Assembly (NCBI GenBank): GCA_938045615.1
Contig: CALIBC010000178.1
Coordinates: 275,627-339,626 of the forward strand
Source of the DNA: an uncultured Clostridia bacterium
Lineage (GTDB): Bacteria; Bacillota; Clostridia; Peptostreptococcales; Anaerovoracaceae
DNA: 64,000 bases
Direction of reading: 5' to 3'
The position numbers were made by a program, and so were the translations under genes. How positions within the stretch are numbered: the first letter of the stretch is position 1; each line of letters begins with the position of its first letter. Under the pieces are notes generated by a model. That model was not told the DNA's origin, made no database searches, and saw nothing but the letters and a program-made list of their open reading frames with translations. This document shows, in pieces, positions 43,241-52,121 of this stretch.

Positions 43241-45427
43241 ATGGACATTGCAAAAAAACTCGCAGGAGAGTTCAAGGTCAGGCAGTCGCAGGTTGACACG
43301 ACAATTCAGCTCATAGACGAGGGCAACACCATCCCATTTATAGCAAGATACAGAAAAGAAGCTACAGGCGGTCTGAACGATGTGGTTCTGCGCGAAATGG
43401 ATGACAGACTGCGGTACCTGCGGGGTCTCGAAGAACGGAAAGAAGAAGTCATGAGACTGATAGAAGAGCAGGGAAAACTCACAGTAAAACTTGCCGAAGA
43501 GATAAAGAAAGCCGAGATATTACAGCGTGTGGAGGATCTGTACAAGCCTTTCAGGCAGAAGAGAGCCACACGCGCGTCAAAAGCAAAAGAAAGAGGCCTT
43601 GAGCCGCTTGCCATGATCATATATGCCCAGTGTGAGAAGACGGGGACGCCGGAGGATTTCGCAGTGGATTTCATAGCCCCCGGAAAAGAAATAAATTCGG
43701 AGGCGGAGGCACTTCAGGGTGCAATGGACATAATTGCCGAATCCATCGCCGAAAATGCCGATATAATCGAGAAGATACGGAAAATGACTTTTAAATCGGG
43801 GTTGATCTTGACTGAAGCAACCGATCCCGATGAAAAAACGCCTTATGACATGTATTACGGCAAGGCCGAGAGCATCGCCAAGATACCGAACCACAGAATA
43901 CTTGCGGTCAATCGTGGGGAGAAAGAGAATAAGCTGAAAGTAAAAATCGAGGTAGAAAAAGAGGAAATGACCAATTTTATCAAAGCGCAGGTGATCGGAA
44001 AGAGAGATTCGATTTTTACAAGCATATTGAAAGATGCAATTGATGATTCTTATAAGCGTCTGATTGCCCCGTCCATGGAACGTGAAACACGCAAACTTCT
44101 TACAGAACGCGCCGAGGAGGAAGCGGTCAAAGTGTTTGCCGCAAATACGGAGAATCTTCTCATGGCTCCGCCTGTGCGAAACAAAAAGGTTATAAGCATA
44201 GACCCCGGGTATCGGACAGGCTGCAAGGTTGCGGTTTTGGATGAAACGGGGAAACTGAGAGCTTATACGACGATTTTTCCGACCAAACCCGTATGCGATG
44301 TTGCCGGTTCCGAAAAGATTTTGCAAGAACTCATAGAACGTTACGGCTGTGATGTGATAGCGATAGGAAACGGAACGGCATCGAGAGAAACCGAGGAAGT
44401 GGTTGCCAAGTTTTTAAAAAAGACGAGCCTCCCTATTCAGTACACGATAGTAAACGAGGCGGGGGCATCGGTGTATTCCGCATCGGAGCTTGCGGCGCGT
44501 GAATATCCGGATCTTGATGTGACGACAAGGGGAGCGATGTCGCTGGGCAGGAGACTTCAGGATCCGTTGGCTGAACTTGTTAAGATCAACCCCAAAAGCA
44601 TAGGGGTAGGTCAGTATCAACACGACATAAACGTAAAGATGTTGGACGGGGCGCTTTCGGCTGTGGTTGAAAACTGCGTAAACCGCGTGGGCGTGGATCT
44701 CAACACGGCATCACCGTCACTGCTTTCATACATAGCGGGGATCAATGCCGGCATCGCAAAAAATATAGTTGAACGCAGAGAGAAGAATGGAAAATTTGTT
44801 AACAGAAAAGAACTGCTCAAAGTCACGAAACTCGGAGAGAAAACTTTTGAACAGTGTGCCGGGTTTTTGCGCATAAACGGCGGTGATACGCCACTTGACG
44901 GAACCGCCGTCCATCCGGAGGCATACAAAGTCACGGAAACAATCATGAGAAAACTCGGAATTTCGGGCAAGGACATAGCTGTGGGAGGCGTGGGGGATTC
45001 TCTCGACCGAAGAATCGCCGAGATATATCCCGCAAAAAAGCTTTCGCAGAGCCTTGAAATGATGGCAAAGGAGTTGGGGATCGGTAAACCGACACTTACG
45101 GACATACTGTCGGAGCTGAAAAAACCGGCAAGAGATCCAAGAGCATGCGCACCGCCTGTCATATTCAGAAATGATATAAGGGACATTGACGATCTGAAAC
45201 CGGACATGGAACTTACGGGAGTCGTGCGAAACGTTGTGGACTTCGGGGCGTTTGTGGATATAGGCGTCAAGCAGGATGGTCTTGTCCATATATCCAAAAT
45301 GAGCAAAAAATACGTATCGCATCCGATGGAGGTGGTGTCCGTGGGAGATACGGTCAAGGTAAAGATACTTGACATAGATCGGGAAAAGAAACGGATATCC
45401 TTGTCCATGCTCGGGCAGGGACAGTAG
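43241..45427 (+). CDS. tex: Tex family RNA-binding transcription accessory protein
   Basis: 728 residues, normal for Tex. An N-terminal helical part includes IPFIARYRKEATGGLNDV (about residues 28-45). A YqgF/RuvC-like domain follows (VISIDPGYRTGCKVAVLDE). The helix-hairpin-helix pair has LLSYIAGINAGIAKNIVERR. The C-terminal S1 RNA-binding domain has GVVRNVVDFGAFVDIGVKQD and GLVHISKMS. It acts in transcription and RNA handling. It lies 64 bases after prfB and is followed by a 14-bp terminator. Confidence 0.96.
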   Translation: MDIAKKLAGEFKVRQSQVDTTIQLIDEGNTIPFIARYRKEATGGLNDVVLREMDDRLRYLRGLEERKEEVMRLIEEQGKLTVKLAEEIKKAEILQRVEDLYKPFRQKRATRASKAKERGLEPLAMIIYAQCEKTGTPEDFAVDFIAPGKEINSEAEALQGAMDIIAESIAENADIIEKIRKMTFKSGLILTEATDPDEKTPYDMYYGKAESIAKIPNHRILAVNRGEKENKLKVKIEVEKEEMTNFIKAQVIGKRDSIFTSILKDAIDDSYKRLIAPSMERETRKLLTERAEEEAVKVFAANTENLLMAPPVRNKKVISIDPGYRTGCKVAVLDETGKLRAYTTIFPTKPVCDVAGSEKILQELIERYGCDVIAIGNGTASRETEEVVAKFLKKTSLPIQYTIVNEAGASVYSASELAAREYPDLDVTTRGAMSLGRRLQDPLAELVKINPKSIGVGQYQHDINVKMLDGALSAVVENCVNRVGVDLNTASPSLLSYIAGINAGIAKNIVERREKNGKFVNRKELLKVTKLGEKTFEQCAGFLRINGGDTPLDGTAVHPEAYKVTETIMRKLGISGKDIAVGGVGDSLDRRIAEIYPAKKLSQSLEMMAKELGIGKPTLTDILSELKKPARDPRACAPPVIFRNDIRDIDDLKPDMELTGVVRNVVDFGAFVDIGVKQDGLVHISKMSKKYVSHPMEVVSVGDTVKVKILDIDREKKRISLSMLGQGQ

Positions 45428-45527
45428 GCTTGGAAAGCTACCGGCGGCAATGCGTATGAGAAAAAGACGAAAAGTCATGAAAAGGAACCTCGAAGCTGAT
45501 GCCGCATACCGTGCAAACATACCTCGA

Positions 45528-45567
45528 AACCCCGAAAATCAACATGTTGACGCTGATTTTCGGGGTT
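45528..45567 (+). terminator. Intrinsic terminator of tex
   Basis: A perfect 14-bp stem pairs AACCCCGAAAATCA (45528-45541) with TGATTTTCGGGGTT (45554-45567) across a 12-base loop. The T tract is weak. Confidence 0.75.
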
Positions 45568-45683
45568 ATCTGTTGTCGGTGGGGTTTAAGACATTAGCGG
45601 CGTAAAATATCGTAAACCTTTTCCTAAACTCCCTGCATGTATGATTATAGAAAAATTTTAGTTATTGTGCAGACATCACCAAA

Positions 45684-45793
45684 GAACCCGGTACATGCCG
45701 CAGGTGCTCCACGGGGACTTCGCATTGGAGTCTAAACGGCGAAAGATATGTGCGCATGCTTGTTGGTTCATGCATGCGGCATGTACCGGGTTC
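45684..45793 (+). promoter_or_regulatory. 110-nt element bounded by a 19-bp perfect inverted repeat
   Basis: GAACCCGGTACATGCCGCA (45684-45702) is the exact reverse complement of 45775-45793. The 72 bases between hold smaller stems: CTCCA with TGGAG (near 45708-45730) and GCATG with CATGC (near 45753-45772). It ends 46 bases before the APC permease start and 30 before its ribosome site. It could be a structured leader controlling the permease or a small inserted element. Confidence 0.75.
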
Positions 45794-45839
45794 CGAGGAA
45801 AATATGGACGATAGCGATCATTTTAGGGGGACAGCTGTT

Positions 45840-47249
45840 ATGAGTCAAGAAAAAGTGAATGATGTAAAAAAAGTACACTCATTGACCACGGAAGAAACCG
45901 AGTTTAAACGAGAAATCGGAGTCTTCGGCGGCGTGAGTGTTATCATGGGAATAATGGTTGGATCGGGAATATTTTATCTCGGTTCATACGTGCTTGAACG
46001 CACGGGGATGAATGAAGGTCTTTCTCTGCTGTGCTGGCTGGTCGCAGGGATTGTTTCACTGCTGGCGGGGCTATGTTTTGCGGAACTGGGCGCCGCGATG
46101 CCAAGAGCCGGAGGGCGTGTGCTGTATTTGAACGAGGCGTACCACCCGGTATTCGGTTTTATGACCGGTTTCACCGATTGGCTCATAGGAGGTCCCGGAT
46201 CCGTTGCCGCAGTTTCGATAGCGACAATGACGATTTTGAAACCGTATCTGGGATTGAGTGAGATCGGGGTAAAGGCTTCTGCTGTGGTTCTGATTGTCGG
46301 ATGTACTTTATATAATTTGTTCGGAGTGAAAATCGGCTCGATCGTGCAGAATATTTTCCTTGTGGGAAAACTGATCCCGATTCTGATAGTGATGGTGCCG
46401 GCGCTTGCGGTAGGAAAGGCCATGCCGAGTATGTCTTTGGAATCGGCAAGCGTGTATGCGCAGGCAAACAACACCAACGTTATAGGTATGATGGCGATTG
46501 CGATCGTAGCGGCGATGTGGGCTTATGAAGGATGGTCCAACATAAACAGTATAGCCGAGGAAATAAAAAAGCCGCACAGAAATCTGCCGCTTGCGCTTAT
46601 AATAGGAATAGGCGGAGCAACGTTGCTTTATATACTTTTCAATTTTGCGATCATGAAGGTTCTGCCGCATGACAGAATCGCGGCCATGATCAAGTCGGGG
46701 GATGTTTACCTGGGAACTGCGGTTGCGGTGCAGATCTTCGGAAAGGTTGGCGGACTGATCGTTTCTATAGGAATGGTGATTGCCATATTCGGATCCATGA
46801 ACGGGGTGGTTATAGCCCAACCTAGGATGTATTATGCCATGGCAGAAGAAGGTCACTTCTTCAAAAGCTTTGCAAGGCTTCACCCCAAATACAGAGTGCC
46901 GACGGTTCCTCTGATCGTGCAGTGCGTGTTTTCGGTCGCTCTGGTAATGCTCAGGAATCTCGACCAGTTGACCAACCTCGTGGTGCTTTCGGTGATGCTG
47001 TTCAACGTTTTGGTTGTACTTGCGGTACCGATATTGAGAAAGAAATATCCGGATATAGAAAGACCGTATAAAGTCTGGTTTTATCCGTTCTCTGTAATCA
47101 TAGTGGCGCTCGTGTTTGTGGGCTTATTTGTCCAGGGAGCCATAGACGACCCGGTGACGGGGCTTACGGGCTTTGTAGTACCGGTTGTGGGTGCTTTTGT
47201 ATACTGGCTGTTTGATGTTAAGATCAAGAGAGAAAAAAGAGATGCGTGA
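45840..47249 (+). CDS. APC-family amino acid permease
   Basis: 469 residues and about 12 helices. The first has the substrate-site motif GVSVIMGIMVGSGIFYLGSY. The sixth region has AMWAYEGWSNINSIAEEIKK then PHRNLPLALIIGIGG, typical of the LAT/YkbA-type APC exchangers. It imports or exchanges amino acids. An in-frame GTG lies 90 bases upstream but falls inside the inverted-repeat element; AGGGGGA nine bases before 45840 favours that ATG. Its end overlaps the amidohydrolase start by eight bases, so transport and hydrolysis are probably linked. Confidence 0.9.
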   Translation: MSQEKVNDVKKVHSLTTEETEFKREIGVFGGVSVIMGIMVGSGIFYLGSYVLERTGMNEGLSLLCWLVAGIVSLLAGLCFAELGAAMPRAGGRVLYLNEAYHPVFGFMTGFTDWLIGGPGSVAAVSIATMTILKPYLGLSEIGVKASAVVLIVGCTLYNLFGVKIGSIVQNIFLVGKLIPILIVMVPALAVGKAMPSMSLESASVYAQANNTNVIGMMAIAIVAAMWAYEGWSNINSIAEEIKKPHRNLPLALIIGIGGATLLYILFNFAIMKVLPHDRIAAMIKSGDVYLGTAVAVQIFGKVGGLIVSIGMVIAIFGSMNGVVIAQPRMYYAMAEEGHFFKSFARLHPKYRVPTVPLIVQCVFSVALVMLRNLDQLTNLVVLSVMLFNVLVVLAVPILRKKYPDIERPYKVWFYPFSVIIVALVFVGLFVQGAIDDPVTGLTGFVVPVVGAFVYWLFDVKIKREKRDA

Positions 47250-48873
47250 AAAAAATAAGCGTAAAATACTGTATAACGGGAAAGTATATGTAGAGCGGGG
47301 AGTTTTCCGTCAGGCGGTGCTTATTGAAGGAGACAGGATCGGAGCTGTCGGAAGCGACAGTGAAATCAAAGCGATGGCAAACGACGACACGCAGATGATC
47401 GATTGTGACGGAAAAACCTTGATCCCCGGGTTGAATGACTCCCACATGCATTTTATGTTGCTTGGTGAAACGAGGAATCAGGCGCCTATAGAAGGTGTTT
47501 CGTCCATAGATGAAATGATCGACGTATGCAGGAGGTTTGCGAAAGAGCATCCCGAAAATGTAAAAAACGGTCTGCATGCCATCGGATGGAATCAGGACAA
47601 CTTCACGGGGAGCGACAGGCTGCCGGATAGAAACGATCTTGACAAGATAAGCACTGACTTTCCTATAGTTTTGGAGCGTGTCTGCGGGCACATAGTTTCC
47701 ACAAACTCGAAACTGCTGGAGATGCTGGACTTGGAAAGCGATGAGTTTATCGAAGGGGATTTTTTGCTCGGCGAGGACAGAAAACCAAACGGTATATTCA
47801 CGGGAAACGGATGCAATATAGCGAAAAGGCAAATCCCCGATTTCTCCATGAGCCGGCGGCGGCAAATAATGTTGCAGACCATGGATTATGCGGTTTCGTG
47901 CGGGATAACGAGCGTGCAGAGCAATGATGTGGGAACCGTCTTTATGGACGGGCCTGCGGCGTTTGAACTGATGCACGACATCTACGATAAAGGTGAAGCA
48001 AAACTCAGATACAGACATCAGGTGTGCTTCAACGATCCGGAAGCATTCAAAGAGTATTTGAGTCTGGGCGAGTTTGCGAACGGAGACTACAGTAAAAACG
48101 ATTTGCTCACACTCGGGCCTTTGAAGCTTTTCAAGGATGGAAGTTTAGGTGCGCGTACTGCGCTCATGTCAGGCGGATATGTGGGAGACAGGCAGAATCA
48201 CGGGCTTGAATGGACATCCTGTGAGGAGATGGACGAGTATTGCGCGCTGGCAAAGGAACACGGATTGCAGGTGGTGACCCATGTGATCGGGGACGAAGCG
48301 GTGAAGAGAACCGTAGACAGCTATGAAAAAGCCTTTGTCGACGGTGAGAATAAGCTTCGGCACGGACTCATACACTGCCAGATCACGGACGAAAAACTTT
48401 TGGACAGAATTGCAAAACTTGGGATTTTGGTATTTGCACAACCCATCTTTATAGATTATGATATGAGTATAGTGGAAGATCTGGTTGGAAAGGAACTGGC
48501 ATCTACATCATATGCGTTCGGCACTCTGATCGAAAAAGGGGCGCATCTGTCCTACGGAACTGATTGTCCCGTTGAGGATTGCAATCCTTTCCCGAATATC
48601 TATGAAGCGGTCACCAGAAAAAACAGGAAAGGTGAGCCGGAGGGCGGATTTTATTCCAAAGAGTGTGTGGACGTTGAAACCGCAATCGACGCATACACTT
48701 TGGAGAGTGCATACGCTGAATTTATGGAGGACGTAAAAGGTCGAATAAAGTCCGGATACTACGCAGATCTGGTACTTTTGGACAGAGACATATTTACTAT
48801 AGACCCCAATGAGATCAAGGATATCTCGCCGGTTATGACTATGGTCGCAGGAGAAATCGTATTTCAACGGTAG
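47242..48873 (+). CDS. YtcJ-like metal-dependent amidohydrolase
   Basis: 543 residues of the Amidohydro_3 group. Metal ligands appear in order: PGLNDSHMHFMLLG near residue 80, THVIGDEAVKRTVD, HGLIHCQITDEKLLD and the aspartate in LSYGTDCPVEDCNPFPNI. The fold is a TIM barrel with a flanking strand domain. YtcJ-type enzymes hydrolyse N-substituted amides or formamides; the substrate is not readable. It overlaps the permease by eight bases and is followed by a terminator at 49079. A second paralogue follows at 49150. Confidence 0.85.
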   Translation: MREKNKRKILYNGKVYVERGVFRQAVLIEGDRIGAVGSDSEIKAMANDDTQMIDCDGKTLIPGLNDSHMHFMLLGETRNQAPIEGVSSIDEMIDVCRRFAKEHPENVKNGLHAIGWNQDNFTGSDRLPDRNDLDKISTDFPIVLERVCGHIVSTNSKLLEMLDLESDEFIEGDFLLGEDRKPNGIFTGNGCNIAKRQIPDFSMSRRRQIMLQTMDYAVSCGITSVQSNDVGTVFMDGPAAFELMHDIYDKGEAKLRYRHQVCFNDPEAFKEYLSLGEFANGDYSKNDLLTLGPLKLFKDGSLGARTALMSGGYVGDRQNHGLEWTSCEEMDEYCALAKEHGLQVVTHVIGDEAVKRTVDSYEKAFVDGENKLRHGLIHCQITDEKLLDRIAKLGILVFAQPIFIDYDMSIVEDLVGKELASTSYAFGTLIEKGAHLSYGTDCPVEDCNPFPNIYEAVTRKNRKGEPEGGFYSKECVDVETAIDAYTLESAYAEFMEDVKGRIKSGYYADLVLLDRDIFTIDPNEIKDISPVMTMVAGEIVFQR

Positions 48874-49078
48874 GGTCGCATAAAATAATTGCTCAATGAG
48901 CCCAAGGGATTGTACGGGCATGAATTAAATAGACAACAACGCGATTTCGGATTTCCGGGGAAGTCATTTTAAACACCTTTGACAACTAACTTAACCCTTT
49001 TGAGAATAGAACTTTAGCGAATAAATTTCTTTCTGCATTTCCATGGCGCCCCGGGAATCTGTCGGAAATCAATTTAAC
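48874..49078. other. Intergenic stretch between the two amidohydrolase genes
   Basis: About 200 bases with no gene. A short GC-rich patch (GGCGCCCCGGG, about 49046) is visible. I see nothing else before the terminator. Confidence 0.35.
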
Positions 49079-49109
49079 AAAAGAGCCGTTTCACATGGAT
49101 GGCTCTTTT
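49079..49109 (+). terminator. Intrinsic terminator
   Basis: A 9-bp stem pairs AAAAGAGCC (49079-49087) with GGCTCTTTT (49101-49109). It ends the permease-amidohydrolase transcript. The next gene begins 41 bases later. Confidence 0.75.
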
Positions 49110-49149
49110 GTGATATTATGAGTATCGGATGGAAAGGAACGGGAAGTGT

Positions 49150-50700
49150 ATGGACAACAAAATTTTAATCAAAAATGCTGATTGCAGAACCATGGAAAGC
49201 GCAGAACGCGCAAGTTGGATATACGTGGAGAAAAACACGATCAAAGACATGGGAAGTGGGGAAGGATATCTAAAGTACGTTGCGGCTGATGTGGAGGTCA
49301 TAGATGCCGGACAAAAAACGGTTCTGCCCGGATTCATAGACAATCATTTTCATATGGTAAAGAGCGCAATCTCCGGCGATTATCTGGATCTTTCTTCGGC
49401 AAGGAATTTTACGGAAATGGGAGAGTTGATTTCGCTCTTCGCCAAGGAGGGTGAGAGTCCTATTATCGCATACAGATTGGAGAGCGGCAATCTTGAGGAA
49501 AATCGCTATCCGTTCAGAAACGAGCTTGACGAGATCTGCGACGACAGACCGCTTGTGATATATTCGACCGATTATCACACCGTCATATTGAATACGTACG
49601 CCATACTTTTTTACAAGCCGCCTTTTGCCGTTGCCGGAATAGAACTTGACGAAAAAGGGATGCCCACAGGGCGTTTCGGCAGACAGGCAGGTGCCAAGAT
49701 AGAGGAAAGAATAATGGCAAACATAGAGGCAGGACGCTATGAAGAATACATAGAGAGATACATACCAAGGCTCCTGTCAAACGGGATAACGACCATAGCC
49801 GCAATGGAGGGAGGAAACCACGTAACACCTATATACAAAGACAAGGAATGTGAATATATCTTAAATAACGGAGATAAGTTCCCCGTAACAATGGAACTCT
49901 TTTACCAGACCACGGATGTCAAGTATGTTGTAGGAAAAGATCTGAAACGGATAGGGGGAGCTCTTTACGTGGACGGAACGCTGGGAACGTGGACCGCGGC
50001 CCTTTCCGAGGACTACAGCGACAAACCGGGCGAAAGAGGGCATTTATTCTATACGGAAGAGTATTTGAGAAATTTTGTCGAGGAATGCTGTGACAAGAAT
50101 ATTCAAATAGGGTTCGATGCCATAGGCGATGCCGCTATAGAGCAAGTCTTGAAGATCCTTGAGGAAATCTCCGGCAAGTATGATCTGCCTGCCATGCGGC
50201 ACAGGATAGAACATGGAGAACTGATGCGTCCCGATCAGGCGGCAAGGGCAAAGTCGCTCGGCGTGATCATGTCGATGCAGCCCACGTACGAAGGATTGTG
50301 GGGAAAACCGGGCGGAATGTACAGTGAAAGGCTCGGCAAAAGGTATGGCGCAAGCAATGCACTTAGGATGATCGTAGACTCAGGCGTTACGGTATGCGGG
50401 GGTTCTGATTGCGATGTGACCGATCTGAATCCGTTACTGGGAATATACTGGGCTGTAAATCACCCCATAGAAGGAAACCGACTTGATGTGGATGAGGCGC
50501 TACGTATGTATACGATAAACGGGGCATACGCGCTGTTCATGGAAGAGAGCCGAGGGAGTCTTGCGCAGGGAAAGACGGCGGATATAGTGATCCTGTCGCA
50601 AAATCTTGACAATGCGGACAGCCGGCAGCTGAGGGATGTGAAAGTCGATATGACCATTAAAGACGGAGAAATCCTATACAGGAGGGATGCAAATGCTTGA
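49150..50700 (+). CDS. Second YtcJ-like amidohydrolase
   Basis: 516 residues, paralogous in layout to the previous enzyme: LPGFIDNHFHMVKSA near residue 65, GFDAIGDAAIEQVLKIL, RHRIEHGELMRPDQAA and VCGGSDCDVTDLNPLLG. The extra HGELMRPDQ spacing and the GTLGTWTAALSEDY segment differ from its neighbour, so the substrates probably differ. GGGAAG precedes the ATG at 49150. Its end overlaps the BTAD regulator by eight bases, so enzyme and regulator are coupled. Confidence 0.85.
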   Translation: MDNKILIKNADCRTMESAERASWIYVEKNTIKDMGSGEGYLKYVAADVEVIDAGQKTVLPGFIDNHFHMVKSAISGDYLDLSSARNFTEMGELISLFAKEGESPIIAYRLESGNLEENRYPFRNELDEICDDRPLVIYSTDYHTVILNTYAILFYKPPFAVAGIELDEKGMPTGRFGRQAGAKIEERIMANIEAGRYEEYIERYIPRLLSNGITTIAAMEGGNHVTPIYKDKECEYILNNGDKFPVTMELFYQTTDVKYVVGKDLKRIGGALYVDGTLGTWTAALSEDYSDKPGERGHLFYTEEYLRNFVEECCDKNIQIGFDAIGDAAIEQVLKILEEISGKYDLPAMRHRIEHGELMRPDQAARAKSLGVIMSMQPTYEGLWGKPGGMYSERLGKRYGASNALRMIVDSGVTVCGGSDCDVTDLNPLLGIYWAVNHPIEGNRLDVDEALRMYTINGAYALFMEESRGSLAQGKTADIVILSQNLDNADSRQLRDVKVDMTIKDGEILYRRDANA

Positions 50701-51802
50701 AATAAACTTCCTAAGTAAGGATAAGCTGATATTGGACGGAAAGATTGTGGACGATAAGGTCGGAAGCAAAGCCATAGTAATTTTGGCGCTTCTGATCATA
50801 AGCGAGAAAAAAACGCTTTCACGGGAGAAAATTATAGACACATTGTGGCCAAACAGCACAGAGGATGCGGCAAAGTACAATCTCAGATTCAACCTGTGGA
50901 GGATAAGCAAGGCGATAGATGCGCAGAAGAACAACGGCTTGATCCTTACATACAAAGGCAACTGTTATATAAATCCGAAATATGAATACATCTGTGATGT
51001 TGAGAGAATCGTAGGCATGGATGCAAAGCGATGTGACGACGGTGACAAGCTCAGAGAGATACTCGAGCTGTTTGACTGTGATTTTCTAGATATGAAGTAT
51101 TACCCGGAGTGCGCCGGACTCAACGAAAAAATAATAATGCAGCGGTATATATTGGACAACAAGAAGCTTGAGATATGCAAACGATACATCGAGTTGTCTT
51201 ACCGCAAAAAAGAGTACACCGACTGCATGTGGGCGCTTGATATTTGTGACGAGCTGGATCCTTACGATGAGGTCAATGCACAGAGAAAGCTTTCCATACT
51301 CATACACAGAAAGGAATATGGCAGGGCGATAAAGTATTATCAGATCTTTCACGGAAGACTCGTGCATGACATCGGTATGGAACCCTCGAAAGAAACGAAG
51401 TTTTTGCTTGATAAAATAAATAAAAACGGCAGCCTCGCCAAAGAAGCCGGGCGCAAGGTTATTCGCTGTGAAATCCACGCAATTGAGGGAGTAAAGTTTT
51501 ATTGGATCGCCGACATGGTGAGAAGTATTTTGTCTCAAATCTCCAAAGAGCGGCTGCAATCGCTTCCGAAAGAAGTCAGAGAGATATTGTCATTTGTCCA
51601 GTACAGGTGCGGTGAGTCTCCTCGTAAAGTCTCCGATGCCGCATTGGTCGATGCGACGCTCACCTTCCTTTTCCTTCTGTGCAAAGACGGCGGGAGTGTC
51701 GAGATTGCGGTCAACGACCCCAAATCGCTCGGGCAGGTGGACAAAAACGTGATGAAGCACATTAAGCTCAGAACCAAGGGACGGGTGGATTTCCGTTGTT
51801 GA
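50693..51802 (+). CDS. SARP/BTAD-type transcriptional regulator
   Basis: 369 residues. An N-terminal OmpR-type winged helix (about 1-95, LSREKIIDTLWPNSTEDAAK then YNLRFNLWRISKAI) is followed by a bacterial transcriptional activator domain (about 100-250, CDELDPYDEVNAQRKLSILI, HDIGMEPSKETKFLL). The C-terminal 110 residues match nothing I know. Such proteins activate nearby operons. GGAGGG with a six-base spacer supports the ATG at 50693. It overlaps the amidohydrolase stop by eight bases and probably controls the permease-amidohydrolase genes. Confidence 0.8.
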   Translation: MLEINFLSKDKLILDGKIVDDKVGSKAIVILALLIISEKKTLSREKIIDTLWPNSTEDAAKYNLRFNLWRISKAIDAQKNNGLILTYKGNCYINPKYEYICDVERIVGMDAKRCDDGDKLREILELFDCDFLDMKYYPECAGLNEKIIMQRYILDNKKLEICKRYIELSYRKKEYTDCMWALDICDELDPYDEVNAQRKLSILIHRKEYGRAIKYYQIFHGRLVHDIGMEPSKETKFLLDKINKNGSLAKEAGRKVIRCEIHAIEGVKFYWIADMVRSILSQISKERLQSLPKEVREILSFVQYRCGESPRKVSDAALVDATLTFLFLLCKDGGSVEIAVNDPKSLGQVDKNVMKHIKLRTKGRVDFRC

Positions 51803-51810
51803 ATCGTGGA

Positions 51811-51869
51811 GCTGCGCATGCCCGTCGGTGACGGGGCTTTGTGGGCGCTGCGCATGCACGCCGGGCATG
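51811..51869. repeat. GC-rich direct and inverted repeats after the regulator gene
   Basis: GCTGCGCATGC occurs at 51811-51821 and 51847-51857 (36-base spacing). CATGCCCG (51817-51824) pairs with CGGGCATG (51862-51869). An inner CCCGTC pairs with GACGGG (51821-51835). It may terminate the regulator transcript or be a dispersed repeat; base composition differs sharply from the AT-rich DNA that follows. Confidence 0.5.
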
Positions 51870-51941
51870 GGGGCGACCGTTGCGGCTGCAAAAATACATT
51901 TATTTGTTGGAATGGTCGTTTTGTAAGTTTTATTTATTCAA

Positions 51942-51970
51942 TTGACATTATGTATATGCAGTGTTAGAAT
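51942..51970 (+). promoter_or_regulatory. Strong promoter of the 52122 surface-protein gene
   Basis: Consensus TTGACA (51942-51947), a 17-base spacer and TAGAAT (51965-51970), with TGT as an extended -10. Predicted start is near 51977, giving a leader of about 145 bases. No riboswitch is recognised in it. Confidence 0.75.
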
Positions 51971-52121
51971 GATGAAGCCGAAACTTTTGGAAAGTGGGTA
52001 CTGTGCAAACATAATAAGGGCACCGGAGGTTGTAAGTGTTTGATTTTCCGAAAACGGCGAAAATAAAGTTGTATGCCGCGATATCACGTTTGCGGTGTAG
52101 GTATTTTAAAAGGAGTGTATT

